Positions 18,329 to 27,400 of a DNA stretch of 45,352 nucleotides are shown piece by piece. Every line of letters begins with the position of its first letter. Position 1 is the first letter of the stretch. Source of the stretch: an uncultured Bacteroidales bacterium. GTDB taxonomy: Bacteria; Bacteroidota; Bacteroidia; Bacteroidales; F082. Both the position numbers and the translations under genes were made by a program. Under the pieces are notes generated by a model, which saw nothing but the letters and a program-made list of their open reading frames with translations, was not told the DNA's origin and did not search any database. The stretch spans positions 1 to 45,352 of the forward strand of contig CAMVCZ010000024.1 in assembly GCA_947166105.1 (NCBI GenBank), read 5' to 3'.

Positions 18329-19156
18329 TCAAATCGAGACCTCGCCCTTAATGGTAGGCCACGGGTCGTAATTCTCCAAAGTGAAATCCTCATATTTAAA
18401 GCCAAATATGTCCTTGACCTCGGGATTAATTCGCATGGTGGGCAACGGGCGCGGTGTGCGCGACAGTTGTAGTTTCACTTGTTCGATGAGGTTGTTATAA
18501 ATATGGACATCACCAAAGGTATGGATGAAATCGCCGACTTCAAGATTGCAAACCTGCGCCATCATCATCGTGAGCAAAGCATACGAAGCGATGTTGAACG
18601 GCACACCGAGAAACACATCTGCACTGCGTTGATAGAGCTGGCATGACAATTTACCGTCGGCCACATAAAATTGGAAGAAACAATGGCAGGGCGGCAAGGC
18701 TGCCTTGCCAGCGGCCACATTGGCGGCAAAGTCCTTCTCATGCTCGTCAGGTAAGACGCTTGGATTCCAAGCGGTTACGATATGTCTTCGGCTGTTTGGG
18801 TTCGTCTTGATGCTCTCCACCACCTGCTTTATTTGGTCGATGCCTTCGTTGTTCCAGTTGCGCCATTGTGCGCCATAAACGGGACCGAGGTCGCCGGTGG
18901 GGTCGGCCCATTCGTCCCAAATTGAGACTTTGTGGTCGTGCAGATATTGAATGTTGGTGTCGCCGTTAAGTAGCCAAAGCAGTTCATAGATGATGGATTT
19001 CAAATGCACTTTTTTCGTCGTCACCAAAGGAAAGCCCTTCGAGAGGTCGAACCGCATTTGGTAGCCGAACACGCTGATGGTGCCAGTGCCAGTGCGGTCG
19101 CCTTTCTGGTGGCCGTGATCGAGGATGTATTGTAGTAGGTCTAAGTATTGCTTCAT
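18329..19156 (-). CDS. thyA: Thymidylate synthase
   Basis: 275 residues. It methylates dUMP to dTMP using methylenetetrahydrofolate. Motifs: DRTGTGT near the N-terminus, [38 protein letters not shown], the catalytic Cys C157 in [29 protein letters not shown] for nucleotide binding, and DVHIYNN. A short insertion before the catalytic Cys (around residues 138-151) is absent from E. coli ThyA but looks typical of Bacteroidetes enzymes. Its ATG overlaps the stop of the upstream transporter (ATGA), and folA follows, so the cofactor-using and cofactor-regenerating enzymes are made together. Confidence 0.96.
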   Translation of the reverse strand: MKQYLDLLQYILDHGHQKGDRTGTGTISVFGYQMRFDLSKGFPLVTTKKVHLKSIIYELLWLLNGDTNIQYLHDHKVSIWDEWADPTGDLGPVYGAQWRNWNNEGIDQIKQVVESIKTNPNSRRHIVTAWNPSVLPDEHEKDFAANVAAGKAALPPCHCFFQFYVADGKLSCQLYQRSADVFLGVPFNIASYALLTMMMAQVCNLEVGDFIHTFGDVHIYNNLIEQVKLQLSRTPRPLPTMRINPEVKDIFGFKYEDFTLENYDPWPTIKGEVSI

Positions 19157-20430
19157 TGCTTCTCAGGCTCGTGCTTGTACTTAAACAAAATCGCAAACAA
19201 AATCCCCACCACCAATGCAAACGCTGCAAAAACATACCATGCCGACGACCATCCGCTCATCACGTCGAAATTCGGGTCGGTTGAAGGGTTGAAAACGAGG
19301 CGGTTCACCACAGCTTGGGCGCAGTATGAGCCGATGGTGGCACCAAAGCCGTTGGTCATCATCATGAACACGCCTTGGGCACTGCTGCGAATGCTGGGAT
19401 CAGTGTTTTGGTCAACGAAAAGCGAGCCGCTGATGTTGAAAAAGTCGAAAGCCACACCGTAGACAATCATGGAAAGCACCAGCAGCACGAGACCGAAGCC
19501 CGTCGGACTGCCTGCGCCGAGGAAGAAGAAACGCAATGCCCATGCAACAAAGGCGATGAGCATCACCTTCTTGATGCCGAACTTCTTCAGGAAGAAGGGG
19601 ATGAGCAGGATGCAAAGCGTTTCAGACACCTGCGAGATGGACGACAAAAACACATTGTGCTTTACCGCGAAAGCGTTGGCATATTGCGGGTCGGCACCGA
19701 AAGCGTCAAGGAAGGGTGTGGCGAAGCCGTTGGTCACTTGCAGGCACATTCCCAACAGGAAAGAGAAGATGAAAAACACGCACATCTTCGAATCCTTGAA
19801 CAGCGAGAAGGCGCGCAAACCAAAAGTGTCGACGAAAGATTTACTTTCCACATTCTTGTTCACAGGGCAGTTGGGCAAGGTGAAGGAATACACGGCGAGA
19901 ACGAGTCCCCAAGCGGCGGAAACAAACAATTGCTGGTAACCATCCTTGAAGCCTGTGAAGTTAACAATCCACATGGAGAGGATGAAGCCGATGGTGCCGA
20001 ACACACGGATAGGAGGGAATGCCTTCACTGTGTCGAGGCCGGCTTGGTTCAATGCGTTATAAGACACGGAGTTGCCCAAAGCGATGGTCGGCATGAAGAA
20101 AGCCACGCTGAGCGCATAGAACGGGAACAGTTGCCCAAATTGGATGTTGGCATCGTATTTCATTCCCATGTAGCCTGCCAAGGCCATGAAGACGGCAGCG
20201 ATAAAATGGCAGATACCAAGCAACTTTTGCGCGGGAATCCAACGGTCGGCGACAATGCCCATCAGCGCAGGCATGAACAGGGAAACGATGCCCTGAATAG
20301 CGAAAAATCTCCCGATGTTGGCACCCATGCCGACTTTGCTGAGATAGATGCCCAATGAACAAAGATAAGCCCCCCACACCGCAAAGATGAGGAAGTTCAT
20401 CACGATAAGCCTGAATTTGATTGCTTTCAT
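19153..20430 (-). CDS. MFS nucleoside:H+ symporter (NupG-like)
   Basis: 425 residues with about 12 hydrophobic segments, beginning [21 protein letters not shown], which fits the nucleoside_H+_symporter branch of the major facilitator superfamily (NupG/XapB type). Further landmarks are [15 protein letters not shown] in the loop after TM2 and [12 protein letters not shown] mid-protein. It probably imports nucleosides through the inner membrane by proton symport. The stop overlaps thyA, tying uptake of pyrimidine or purine nucleosides to dTMP synthesis. It lies 33 bases after the upstream nuclease-family gene; the gap holds two AAAGATTTA direct repeats. Exact substrate cannot be deduced. Confidence 0.85.
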   Translation of the reverse strand: MKAIKFRLIVMNFLIFAVWGAYLCSLGIYLSKVGMGANIGRFFAIQGIVSLFMPALMGIVADRWIPAQKLLGICHFIAAVFMALAGYMGMKYDANIQFGQLFPFYALSVAFFMPTIALGNSVSYNALNQAGLDTVKAFPPIRVFGTIGFILSMWIVNFTGFKDGYQQLFVSAAWGLVLAVYSFTLPNCPVNKNVESKSFVDTFGLRAFSLFKDSKMCVFFIFSFLLGMCLQVTNGFATPFLDAFGADPQYANAFAVKHNVFLSSISQVSETLCILLIPFFLKKFGIKKVMLIAFVAWALRFFFLGAGSPTGFGLVLLVLSMIVYGVAFDFFNISGSLFVDQNTDPSIRSSAQGVFMMMTNGFGATIGSYCAQAVVNRLVFNPSTDPNFDVMSGWSSAWYVFAAFALVVGILFAILFKYKHEPEKQ

Positions 20431-20463
20431 ATTTGTGGATTTAAAGATTTAATATTCAAAGAT

Positions 20464-21057
20464 TTAGGATTTCCTCCCATTGATTTCATCCCGAATCAGC
20501 GCGGCCTTGGCGTAATCTTCGTTGTCGATGGTCTCTTGCAGCAGGTCTTCCAGCTCGTGCAGGGTGAGCATATCGAGGCTCTCGTTTTCCTCCACCTTAT
20601 TAATAATATCATCCGTCGCGTTTTGGTTCGTTGAGGGTTCCTCCATGTCGTCCATAATGATGCTGGCTTCTTCCATCACGCTCTCGTAGGCGCAAATCCC
20701 GCAACCGCAGCGCACGGCAATGGCAATGGCATCGGATGGCCGCGCATCGACCATAGTGAGGTCGTTGCCATGCTGACAAACCAACATGGCATAATAAACG
20801 CCGTCGCGGAAACGATTGATAACCACTTCCTTAATCTCAATGCCGAACTCTTTGGCGAAACGGATAAAGAGGTCGTGGGTATGGGGTCGCCCTTTGCGAG
20901 GTTTTTCGATTCCTATGGCGATGGACTCGGCCTCGGCACTCCCAATGACGATGGGCAGTCGGCGGCGCGAGTTCCTGTCGCCCAAAATCAGGACGTATGC
21001 CCCCGTCGAGGATTCGCTGTAGGTCAAGCCGATGATTTCCAAACTGACTTTGTTCAT
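20464..21057 (-). CDS. Bifunctional nuclease family protein (DUF151) with C-terminal UVR motif
   Basis: 197 residues. Residues ~1-130 are the BFN/DUF151 domain: LPIVIGSAEAESIAIGIE, RPHTHDLF, then DARPSDAIAIAVR, the signature of the family. Residues ~160-195 form a UvrB/UvrC-type helical hairpin (LHELEDLLQETIDNEDYAKA...IRDEING). Plant and bacterial BFN proteins have been reported to act on DNA and RNA; the precise role in Bacteroidetes is unclear. First gene of the minus-strand group that continues through the nucleoside transporter, thyA and folA, which suggests a nucleic-acid or nucleotide-metabolism theme. Confidence 0.88.
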   Translation of the reverse strand: MNKVSLEIIGLTYSESSTGAYVLILGDRNSRRRLPIVIGSAEAESIAIGIEKPRKGRPHTHDLFIRFAKEFGIEIKEVVINRFRDGVYYAMLVCQHGNDLTMVDARPSDAIAIAVRCGCGICAYESVMEEASIIMDDMEEPSTNQNATDDIINKVEENESLDMLTLHELEDLLQETIDNEDYAKAALIRDEINGRKS

Positions 21058-21153
21058 TTTCGCTCGTTTTGGGAAGGTCGCGAAGGTGTTGTTTTGCTAA
21101 AAAACTGATTGTCAAGCCTCTATTTCGAAACAAAACCTTCTTCCTTCAATCGT

Positions 21154-21161
21154 CAAAAGTA
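21154..21161 (-). promoter_or_regulatory. Promoter -7 element (TACTTTTG) for the BFN-nupG-thyA-folA group
   Basis: On the minus strand TACTTTTG lies 96 bases before the start at 21057, in the divergent gap with the pyrophosphatase gene. No other promoter is evident down to folA. Confidence 0.6.
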
Positions 21162-21245
21162 GGGACTTTTTCGGAAATGGACAAAAAAAGTTGCATTGGT
21201 GAAAAAAACTGACAAAAAATTTGGTGTATCAATTCATTTTGTCCT

Positions 21246-21253
21246 TATTTTTG
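21246..21253 (+). promoter_or_regulatory. Promoter -7 element (TATTTTTG) for hppA
   Basis: TATTTTTG lies 56 bases before the ATG at 21310, with a TTTG at 21220-21223 as a loose -33 candidate. Confidence 0.6.
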
Positions 21254-21309
21254 TCCCGTCTAAGACAATAACCTTAAGGGCAAATTAAGTCTAACTAAAT
21301 TATAACCTT

Positions 21310-23541
21310 ATGAGTAACAGTATTGTTTACATCGTGTTAGCCGCCTCAATCTTGGCGCTGACATTTGCTTTCATCTTTTACAAACAGATGATGAAAGAAG
21401 ACGAAGGCACCGACCTGATGAAGAAAATTGCAGCGTATGTGCGCAAGGGAGCCATGGCCTACTTGAAGCAGCAGTACAAAGTGGTGATCATCGTGTTCAT
21501 CATTTTGGCGGCCATCTTCGGCCTCATGGCTTACTTCAAGTTGCAGAACGGCATCGTGTGGTTCGCTTTCCTCACAGGCGGTTTCTTCTCGGGCTTGGCA
21601 GGCTTCTTTGGCATGAAGACAGCCACCTACGCTTCGGCGCGTACGGCCAATGCCGCCCGTAAATCGCTCAACAGCGGCCTGCAAGTGGCTTTCCGCTCGG
21701 GTGCTGTCATGGGTCTCGTCGTGGTGGGTCTCGCCCTGCTCGACGTTTCCGTGTGGTTTCTTGTGCTGAATGGTACAGGCCTGCTTGAGGCTGTCGGTGC
21801 CGAAAACGACCTCATCACCATTACGACCACCATGCTGACCTTTGGCATGGGTGCTTCCACGCAGGCTCTGTTTGCCCGTGTGGGTGGCGGTATCTACACC
21901 AAGGCTGCTGACGTCGGTGCTGACCTCGTCGGTAAGACCGAGTACAACATCCCCGAGGACGACCCGCGCAACCCCGCCACGATCGCCGACAACGTCGGTG
22001 ATAATGTTGGTGACGTGGCCGGTATGGGTGCCGACCTTTATGAGTCCTACGCTGGCTCCATCCTCGCTACGATGGCTTTGGGTGCTTCGGCATTCGCCAC
22101 TGCCGCCGTCGAAGGTATGCAGTTTAAGGCCGTACTGGCTCCTATGCTGATTGCCGCTGTGGGCGTGTTGCTCTCCATCATCGGTATCTTCCTCGTGAAG
22201 ACCAAGGAAAACGCTGGCATGAAAGAACTTCTCGGTGCATTGAGCCGTGGCACCAACGCTGCTGCAGTGCTTATCGCCGTGGCCACTTTCGGCATCATGT
22301 ATTTCCTCTTCGGTAAGGAAACGGGCGAATTGGCCAATATGTGGTGGCAAACCTCGCTTTCCGTGGTGGTCGGCCTGTTGGCTGGTGTCATCATCGGAAA
22401 GGCTACTGAATACTACACTTCGCAAAGTTATAAACCCACCCAAAAGGTGGCCGAAAGTTCAAAGACCGGCCCTGCCACGGTGATTATCTCTGGCTTGGGC
22501 TTGGGTATGCTTTCCACGGCCATTCCGGTTGTTACCGTGGGCGTGGCCATCGTTTTGGCTTACCTCTGCGCCAACGGATTCAACATTGAGTTTACGGCTG
22601 CCAACTTGTCGAGAGGTCTTTACGGCATCGGTATCGCCGCCGTGGGTATGCTCTCCACTTTGGGCATCACCTTGGCTACCGACGCTTACGGCCCCATCGC
22701 CGACAATGCCGGTGGCAACGCCGAAATGAGCGGCCTCGAACCCGAAGTGCGCAAGCGCACCGACGCTCTCGATGCTCTTGGCAACACCACCGCTGCCACG
22801 GGTAAGGGCTTCGCCATAGGTTCTGCTGCTCTGACCGCCCTCGCGCTTTTGGCCTCCTACGTTGAGGAAATCAAGATTGCCTTGCTCCGCGTGGGCCAAA
22901 CGACCATGGAGGTGGGTGGCGACGTCATTGAGACGGCCAAGGCCTCGTTGATCGACTTCATGAACTATTACAATGTCAACCTGATGAACCCCATCGTGCT
23001 TGTCGGCATATTCATCGGCGCCATGATGGCCTTCGTGTTCTGCGGCATGACGATGAACGCCGTGGGTCGTGCGGCCCAGAAGATGGTGGAGGAAGTCCGC
23101 CGCCAGTTCAGCACCATCAAGGGCATCCTTGAGGGCAAGGCCGAACCCGACTACGAGCGTTGCGTGGCTATCTCCACGAAAGGCGCACAGCAGGAAATGC
23201 TGGTGCCTTCCATCCTCGCCATCCTCGTCCCGATTTTGACGGGTGTCATTTTGGGCGTTCCCGGCGTGCTGGGCCTGCTCATCGGCGGCTTGGCCACGGG
23301 CTTCGTCTTGGCCGTTTTCATGGCCAACTCGGGCGGTGCTTGGGACAATGCCAAGAAGTATGTCGAGGAAGGCAACTTCGGCGGCAAAGGCTCTGAAAAC
23401 CACAAGGCTACCGTCGTTGGCGACACCGTTGGCGACCCGTTCAAGGACACCAGCGGCCCGTCGCTGAACATCCTCATCAAGCTGATGAGCATGGTGAGCA
23501 TCGTGATGGCTGGCTTGACTGTCACTTGCCACTTGCTGTAA
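21310..23541 (+). CDS. hppA: Membrane-bound K+-dependent pyrophosphatase (ion pump)
   Basis: 743 residues with about 16 hydrophobic segments. It hydrolyses cytoplasmic pyrophosphate and pumps H+ and/or Na+ across the inner membrane. The PPi-binding signature is present as DNVGDNVGDVAGMGADLYESY, with a second acidic cluster at DNAGGNAEMSG and a third at VVGDTVGDPFKDTSGPS. GNTTAATGKGFAIGSAA carries Ala where K+-independent enzymes have Lys, so it should need K+. Close gut Bacteroidetes homologues include Na+- and Na+,H+-pumping enzymes; which ion is moved here cannot be told by eye. A strong terminator follows, so it is probably a single-gene unit. Confidence 0.96.
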   Translation: MSNSIVYIVLAASILALTFAFIFYKQMMKEDEGTDLMKKIAAYVRKGAMAYLKQQYKVVIIVFIILAAIFGLMAYFKLQNGIVWFAFLTGGFFSGLAGFFGMKTATYASARTANAARKSLNSGLQVAFRSGAVMGLVVVGLALLDVSVWFLVLNGTGLLEAVGAENDLITITTTMLTFGMGASTQALFARVGGGIYTKAADVGADLVGKTEYNIPEDDPRNPATIADNVGDNVGDVAGMGADLYESYAGSILATMALGASAFATAAVEGMQFKAVLAPMLIAAVGVLLSIIGIFLVKTKENAGMKELLGALSRGTNAAAVLIAVATFGIMYFLFGKETGELANMWWQTSLSVVVGLLAGVIIGKATEYYTSQSYKPTQKVAESSKTGPATVIISGLGLGMLSTAIPVVTVGVAIVLAYLCANGFNIEFTAANLSRGLYGIGIAAVGMLSTLGITLATDAYGPIADNAGGNAEMSGLEPEVRKRTDALDALGNTTAATGKGFAIGSAALTALALLASYVEEIKIALLRVGQTTMEVGGDVIETAKASLIDFMNYYNVNLMNPIVLVGIFIGAMMAFVFCGMTMNAVGRAAQKMVEEVRRQFSTIKGILEGKAEPDYERCVAISTKGAQQEMLVPSILAILVPILTGVILGVPGVLGLLIGGLATGFVLAVFMANSGGAWDNAKKYVEEGNFGGKGSENHKATVVGDTVGDPFKDTSGPSLNILIKLMSMVSIVMAGLTVTCHLL

Positions 23542-23562
23542 AGGCTTTTCAAACACTGAAAG

Positions 23563-23599
23563 AAAAATCCTCCGAGATTGGTTTCTCGGGGGATTTTTT
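23563..23599 (+). terminator. Rho-independent terminator after hppA
   Basis: Stem AAAAATCCTCCGAGA / TCTCGGGGGATTTTTT with a short loop and a T tract, 22 bases after the hppA stop. Confidence 0.85.
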
Positions 23600-23666
23600 G
23601 TCCTTGCCAATACCTCAAAATGGGAAAATAATTCTGGTTTCCCGCCATCCACAATCCTTTTCTTAT

Positions 23667-23674
23667 TATCTTTG
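23667..23674 (+). promoter_or_regulatory. Promoter -7 element (TATCTTTG)
   Basis: TATCTTTG lies 21 bases before the ATG at 23696. It overlaps a possible TTG start at 23672 and so supports the ATG. Confidence 0.65.
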
Positions 23675-23695
23675 CACCCAAAGACACTTACGACT

Positions 23696-25288
23696 ATGGA
23701 AAATGCTTATACGCCAAGACGCTATCCTATTGGGATTCAGACATTTGAAAGATTAAGGAAAGAGAATTACCTTTATATTGACAAAACAGATTTGGTTTGG
23801 AAGATAACCAAGGAAAGCCCGTATGTGTTCCTCAGCCGTCCGCGAAGGTTCGGAAAGAGCCTGCTTTCCAGCACCTTGGCAGCTTATTTCCAAGGCAGAA
23901 AAGACTTGTTCGAAGGCTTGAAAATCATGGAATTGGAGCAAGAGTGGGAAACCTATCCCGTCATCCACTTGGATTTGAGCGAAGCGAAGAACAAACAGAC
24001 AGTGGAAGACTTGCGCGACACGCTTCTGCTGTTGATGAAGCCAGTGGTTGCCAAATATGGCCGCGACGAGGACGAAAAGTCTCCCGGAACATTGTTGAAA
24101 GGCCTTATCCGTCGTGCATACGAGCAGACGGGCAAGCAAGTGGCAGTCATCATCGATGAGTATGACGCACCGCTTTTGGACGTGCTGCACGACGAGCGGT
24201 TGAAGGAATTCCGCATCGTCTTGCAGGAATTTTTCCAGACTCTCAAGGCGAGTGAGGCTATGGTCAAATTCTGCTTCATCACCGGTATCACCAAGTTCAG
24301 CCAATTGAGCATATTTTCCACCATCAATAATTTGCTGAACGTTTCGATGGACCCAAGATATGCCGCCATCTGTGGCATCACGGAGGATGAGTTATCTAAA
24401 GACATGGCTCCCGACATCGCCATGCTGGCACAAGAATACGAATGTAGCCCAGAGGTGATGCGCGCCAAGCTGAAACTGCAATACGACGGCTATCGTTTTT
24501 CGGAGAAGTCGCCCGATATATACAATCCGTTCAGTTTGTTGAAGTGTTTCAACCACAGGAAAATAGCCAACTATTGGTTCGACAGCGGCACGCCTACCTT
24601 CCTCATCCGACAGATGCAGCATTTCCGCACCGACATCACCACAATGGACGATATGGAAGTGCCTTCGACGGCTTTCGACCGCCCAACCGAGGCCATGACC
24701 ACCGCGCTGCCCTTGCTCTATCAAACTGGCTATCTGACCATTAAAGGCTACGACCGTGATTCGTTTGCCTATACATTAGGCATTCCCAATCAGGAGGTTC
24801 GCTTGGGTTTTGTCGATGGGCTTTTGCCGACCTACATCGGCCTCGACGGTGCGGATGTGCAAATGGGCTTCGCCTTGAAGTTTTGGCGGGCTTTGAGGGC
24901 GAAAGACCTCGACCTTGCCTTGAGGGAAATGCAGGCCTATTTGGCCGGGTTGCCCTACATTGAAGGCTTCAAAAAGAAGTTGGAGGACATTTCCAATGCA
25001 GAAGGCTTCTATGAATGGTCGTTCTACTTGATTTTCAATATGTTGAACGTGTATGCAAAAACGCAAGTGAAATGTGCGGGAGGCCGCATTGATATGGTTG
25101 TTTATATGCCCGACACTGTTTATGTTTTCGAACTGAAGGTGAACGGCACCGCTGCGGAAGCCTTGAAGCAAATCGATACGAAGGGCTATGCCATTGCCTA
25201 TCAGACGGATGGGCGCAAGGTGGTGAAGGCGGGAGTGAGTTTCTCGACCGAGAGCAAGACTATCAAGGATTGGGTTATCGCAGAGTGA
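23696..25288 (+). CDS. AAA-ATPase-like protein with C-terminal PD-(D/E)XK nuclease-like domain
   Basis: 530 residues of a family often found in many copies in Bacteroidetes (AAA-ATPase_like followed by PDDEXK_9). The N-terminus YPIGIQTFERLRKENYLYIDKT is characteristic. Walker A is the family variant RPRRFGKSLLSS near residues 48-60; Walker B is VAVIIDEYDAPLLD. The C-terminal nuclease-like core GGRIDMVVYMPDTVYVFELK (about 460-485) keeps the D...E-x-K arrangement. The role of these proteins is not established; defence or mobile-element links have been proposed for related families. It has its own promoter and no partner gene. Confidence 0.88.
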   Translation: MENAYTPRRYPIGIQTFERLRKENYLYIDKTDLVWKITKESPYVFLSRPRRFGKSLLSSTLAAYFQGRKDLFEGLKIMELEQEWETYPVIHLDLSEAKNKQTVEDLRDTLLLLMKPVVAKYGRDEDEKSPGTLLKGLIRRAYEQTGKQVAVIIDEYDAPLLDVLHDERLKEFRIVLQEFFQTLKASEAMVKFCFITGITKFSQLSIFSTINNLLNVSMDPRYAAICGITEDELSKDMAPDIAMLAQEYECSPEVMRAKLKLQYDGYRFSEKSPDIYNPFSLLKCFNHRKIANYWFDSGTPTFLIRQMQHFRTDITTMDDMEVPSTAFDRPTEAMTTALPLLYQTGYLTIKGYDRDSFAYTLGIPNQEVRLGFVDGLLPTYIGLDGADVQMGFALKFWRALRAKDLDLALREMQAYLAGLPYIEGFKKKLEDISNAEGFYEWSFYLIFNMLNVYAKTQVKCAGGRIDMVVYMPDTVYVFELKVNGTAAEALKQIDTKGYAIAYQTDGRKVVKAGVSFSTESKTIKDWVIAE

Positions 25289-25439
25289 GTGGAATGACAT
25301 AGCCTGCTTGCAGATATGTTGTCCCTTTGGTGCCGTGCCGATGAAAAACAAACATAGGATAGTTTTGGTACGGTTTTTGAACATCCCAAAAATTTGTTTG
25401 AAAAATCGGAAGTTTTGAACAACGGACAACAATAATTAC

Positions 25440-25447
25440 TAATTTTG
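25440..25447 (+). promoter_or_regulatory. Promoter -7 element (TAATTTTG)
   Basis: TAATTTTG with a TTTG at 25414-25417 (22-base spacing), 22 bases before the ATG at 25470. The rest of 25289-25469 shows no gene. Confidence 0.65.
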
Positions 25448-25469
25448 CACACTTTTAATTTAAAACACA

Positions 25470-25928
25470 ATGAAAAAAGTTATCTATCTGCTTGGTATCA
25501 TGCTCCTTATGGCTGGAGCGGCCAAGGCTCAGGACAGCAAAGCCCCGATGGGACCAGAAATCGAATTTGAGAAAATCGTCCACGACTACGGCGATGTGCC
25601 TTACAACGGCAACGGCGAGTGCGAGTTCCGCTTCACCAATACCGGCACCGAACCGCTGTTGGTGCAAAAACCCAAGTCGAGTTGCGGCTGCACGATTCCT
25701 TCGTGGCCCAAGGAACCCATCCTTCCCGGCGAGTCTGACGTAATCAAGGTGACCTACCGCACCAACCGTGCCGGCAACATTAACAAGACCGTGACCGTCA
25801 CCTCCAACGCCATGAAAAACTCGACCGTGGTGCTGCGCATCAAGGGTCGCGTGCTCGAACAACCCACTGAGGCCATGCCCGAAAAGAAGAACGATTTCGG
25901 CAACGGCTCACCCGTCAACAACAATTAA
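25470..25928 (+). CDS. DUF1573 secreted protein
   Basis: 152 residues. Residues 1-21 are a signal peptide (KKVIYLLGIMLLMAGAAKA). The mature part is an immunoglobulin-like DUF1573 domain: FEKIVHDYGDVPYNGNGE, F-FTNTGTEPLLV, the family signature SSCGCTIPSWPKEPILPGES, and RAGNINKTVTVTSNA. The tail is low-complexity (KKNDFGNGSPVNNN). The family is abundant in the Bacteroidetes envelope and resembles ASH/MSP-like beta-sandwich domains; the function is unknown. The aminotransferase gene starts 12 bases later, so the two probably share a transcript, but no functional link is evident. Confidence 0.9.
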   Translation: MKKVIYLLGIMLLMAGAAKAQDSKAPMGPEIEFEKIVHDYGDVPYNGNGECEFRFTNTGTEPLLVQKPKSSCGCTIPSWPKEPILPGESDVIKVTYRTNRAGNINKTVTVTSNAMKNSTVVLRIKGRVLEQPTEAMPEKKNDFGNGSPVNNN

Positions 25929-25939
25929 ATCAAACATTT

Positions 25940-27157
25940 ATGCCACAAATATCCAAAAAAGGTTTGGATTTGCCGCAGTCGGCTATCCGTAAACTTGTTC
26001 CTTTTGCAGATGCCGCCAAGGAACGCGGTGTCCATGTGTATCACCTCAACATCGGCCAGCCCGACATCGAGACCCCGAAGGGAGCCTTGAAGGTTTTGGC
26101 TGAGACTGCCAAGGAACTTCCGGCCAGCCACGGTGTGTTGGAATACAGCCACTCGGCGGGCATCCCGTCCTATCGTCGTGCCTTGTGCAACTATTACCAT
26201 AGGCACGGTATCGATGTCACGCCTAACCAAGTGCTTGTCACCACAGGAGGCAGCGAGGCCTTGCAAATGGCCTTCACCGTGTGCCTCAATCCGGGCGACG
26301 AAATCATCATTCCAGAACCTTATTACACCAATTATAACACCTTCGCCAAGTTGTGCGATGCCAAGATTGTCACCATTCCCAGCGACATCAAGACGGGTTT
26401 TGCCCTGCCACCCATCGAGGAATTTGAGAAGGTCATCACGCCGCGCACCAAGGCCATCATGATTTGCAACCCCAACAACCCGACGGGTTATCTTTATACC
26501 CACGAGGAACTGCTGAAGGTGGCTGGTTTGGTCAAGAAATATGACCTGTATCTTTTTGCCGACGAGGTGTATCGCGAGTTCTGCTACGATGGCCATAAGC
26601 ACGTCAGCGTCATGCAGTTGGAAGGCTTGGAGCGCAACACCATTTTGTTCGACTCTGTTTCGAAGCGTTATAGCGCATGTGGTGCCCGTGTGGGCTGCAT
26701 GGTGACCCGCAATAGTGAAGTCTATGCCATCGCCATGCGTTTGGCTCAGGCTCGGTTGTCGCCGCCGTCGTTTGGTCAGATTTTCGCTGAGGCTGCCGTC
26801 GACACGCCGCAAGAGTATTTTGATGCCGTGCAAAGCGAGTATGTGGCCCGCCGTAATGTCATCGTTGAGGGTGTCAACAAGATTCCGGGCTGCTTCTGCC
26901 CGATGCCGAAGGGTGCTTTCTACACCGTCATCGACTTGCCCATTGACGACAGCGACAAGTTCTGCCAGTGGCTGCTTACCGATTTCAGTTACAATGGTGC
27001 TACCGTCATGTTGGCTCCTGCCACGGGCTTCTACGCCGACCCCGAAAAAGGCCGCCATCAGGCTCGCATCACTTACTGCATCTGCATTGACGATTTGAAA
27101 GCCGCCATGAAGTGCCTCGAAGAAGCCTTGAAGGTGTATCCGGGGAGGACGAGGTAA
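25940..27157 (+). CDS. PLP-dependent class I/II aminotransferase (AspC-like)
   Basis: 405 residues, fold type I. The pyridoxal-phosphate lysine is K242 in SVSKRYSACGARVG; D208 in FADEVYREF and the NPNNPTGYLYT loop bind the cofactor; R-ITYC near the end is the usual substrate-carboxylate Arg region. The N-terminal YHLNIGQPDIETP is typical of the aspartate/aromatic aminotransferase branch. It should transfer an amino group between an amino acid and a 2-oxo acid in the cytoplasm. Substrate (aspartate, aromatic or other) cannot be assigned by eye. A terminator follows at once. Confidence 0.92.
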   Translation: MPQISKKGLDLPQSAIRKLVPFADAAKERGVHVYHLNIGQPDIETPKGALKVLAETAKELPASHGVLEYSHSAGIPSYRRALCNYYHRHGIDVTPNQVLVTTGGSEALQMAFTVCLNPGDEIIIPEPYYTNYNTFAKLCDAKIVTIPSDIKTGFALPPIEEFEKVITPRTKAIMICNPNNPTGYLYTHEELLKVAGLVKKYDLYLFADEVYREFCYDGHKHVSVMQLEGLERNTILFDSVSKRYSACGARVGCMVTRNSEVYAIAMRLAQARLSPPSFGQIFAEAAVDTPQEYFDAVQSEYVARRNVIVEGVNKIPGCFCPMPKGAFYTVIDLPIDDSDKFCQWLLTDFSYNGATVMLAPATGFYADPEKGRHQARITYCICIDDLKAAMKCLEEALKVYPGRTR

Positions 27158-27178
27158 TCTGAAAATACAAAGTTGAAG

Positions 27179-27217
27179 AATCCCCGTTGGTCTGCAAGGC
27201 TTTCGGGGATTTTTTTG
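27179..27217 (+). terminator. Rho-independent terminator after the aminotransferase gene
   Basis: Stem AATCCCCG / CGGGGATT with a long T tract, 21 bases after the stop. Confidence 0.85.
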
Positions 27218-27270
27218 TTCTCGTTTTCCATCATTTTTCAAAAATTGTGGCGGTGTGGGCGGTTTTGTTT

Positions 27271-27278
27271 ATTTTTGC
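27271..27278 (+). promoter_or_regulatory. Promoter -7 element (TATTTTTG) of the HEPN/MNT relic
   Basis: TATTTTTGCAG preceded by G-rich GTGGCGGTGTGGGCGG and TTTTGTT. The arrangement closely resembles the promoter part of the duplicated cassette at 37930-37999 and 38664-38733. Confidence 0.65.
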
Positions 27279-27298
27279 AGGCAAATATTTTCATTTAT

Positions 27299-27400
27299 AT
27301 GACGAGAGATGAAAAAATTGCATATTGGCTTGATTTGGCTGATTACGACATAGAAACTGCGGAAGCAAAAGCATTGCAGCAATGGATAAGGAACAAGTAA
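27299..27400 (+). pseudogene. HEPN-domain toxin remnant (internal deletion)
   Basis: A 33-codon frame. Its first 23 residues (TRDEKIAYWLDLADYDIETAEA) are the classic start of Bacteroidetes HEPN proteins of HEPN/MNT modules, and its last ten (ALQQWIRNK) look like their end, where the antitoxin gene overlaps. About 100 central residues, including the RX4-6H ribonuclease motif, are missing while the frame is kept. A single in-frame deletion is the simplest explanation. The product should be inactive as a toxin. The 19-base overlap with the downstream MNT gene preserves the usual module layout. The alignment to the family is from memory. Confidence 0.65.

Noticed and set aside
22459..23652. A 397-codon open frame on the minus strand opposite hppA
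   Set aside because: It is His/Glu/Gly-rich antisense translation of a strongly conserved pyrophosphatase gene, with no domain.
23696..25288. Anti-phage defence gene
   Set aside because: The ATPase/nuclease-like architecture is suggestive, but the family is widespread as single genes and no neighbouring defence gene supports such a call.
25925..27241. A 438-codon minus-strand frame opposite the aminotransferase gene
   Set aside because: It covers the whole aminotransferase on the other strand and its protein shows no family; shadow frame.
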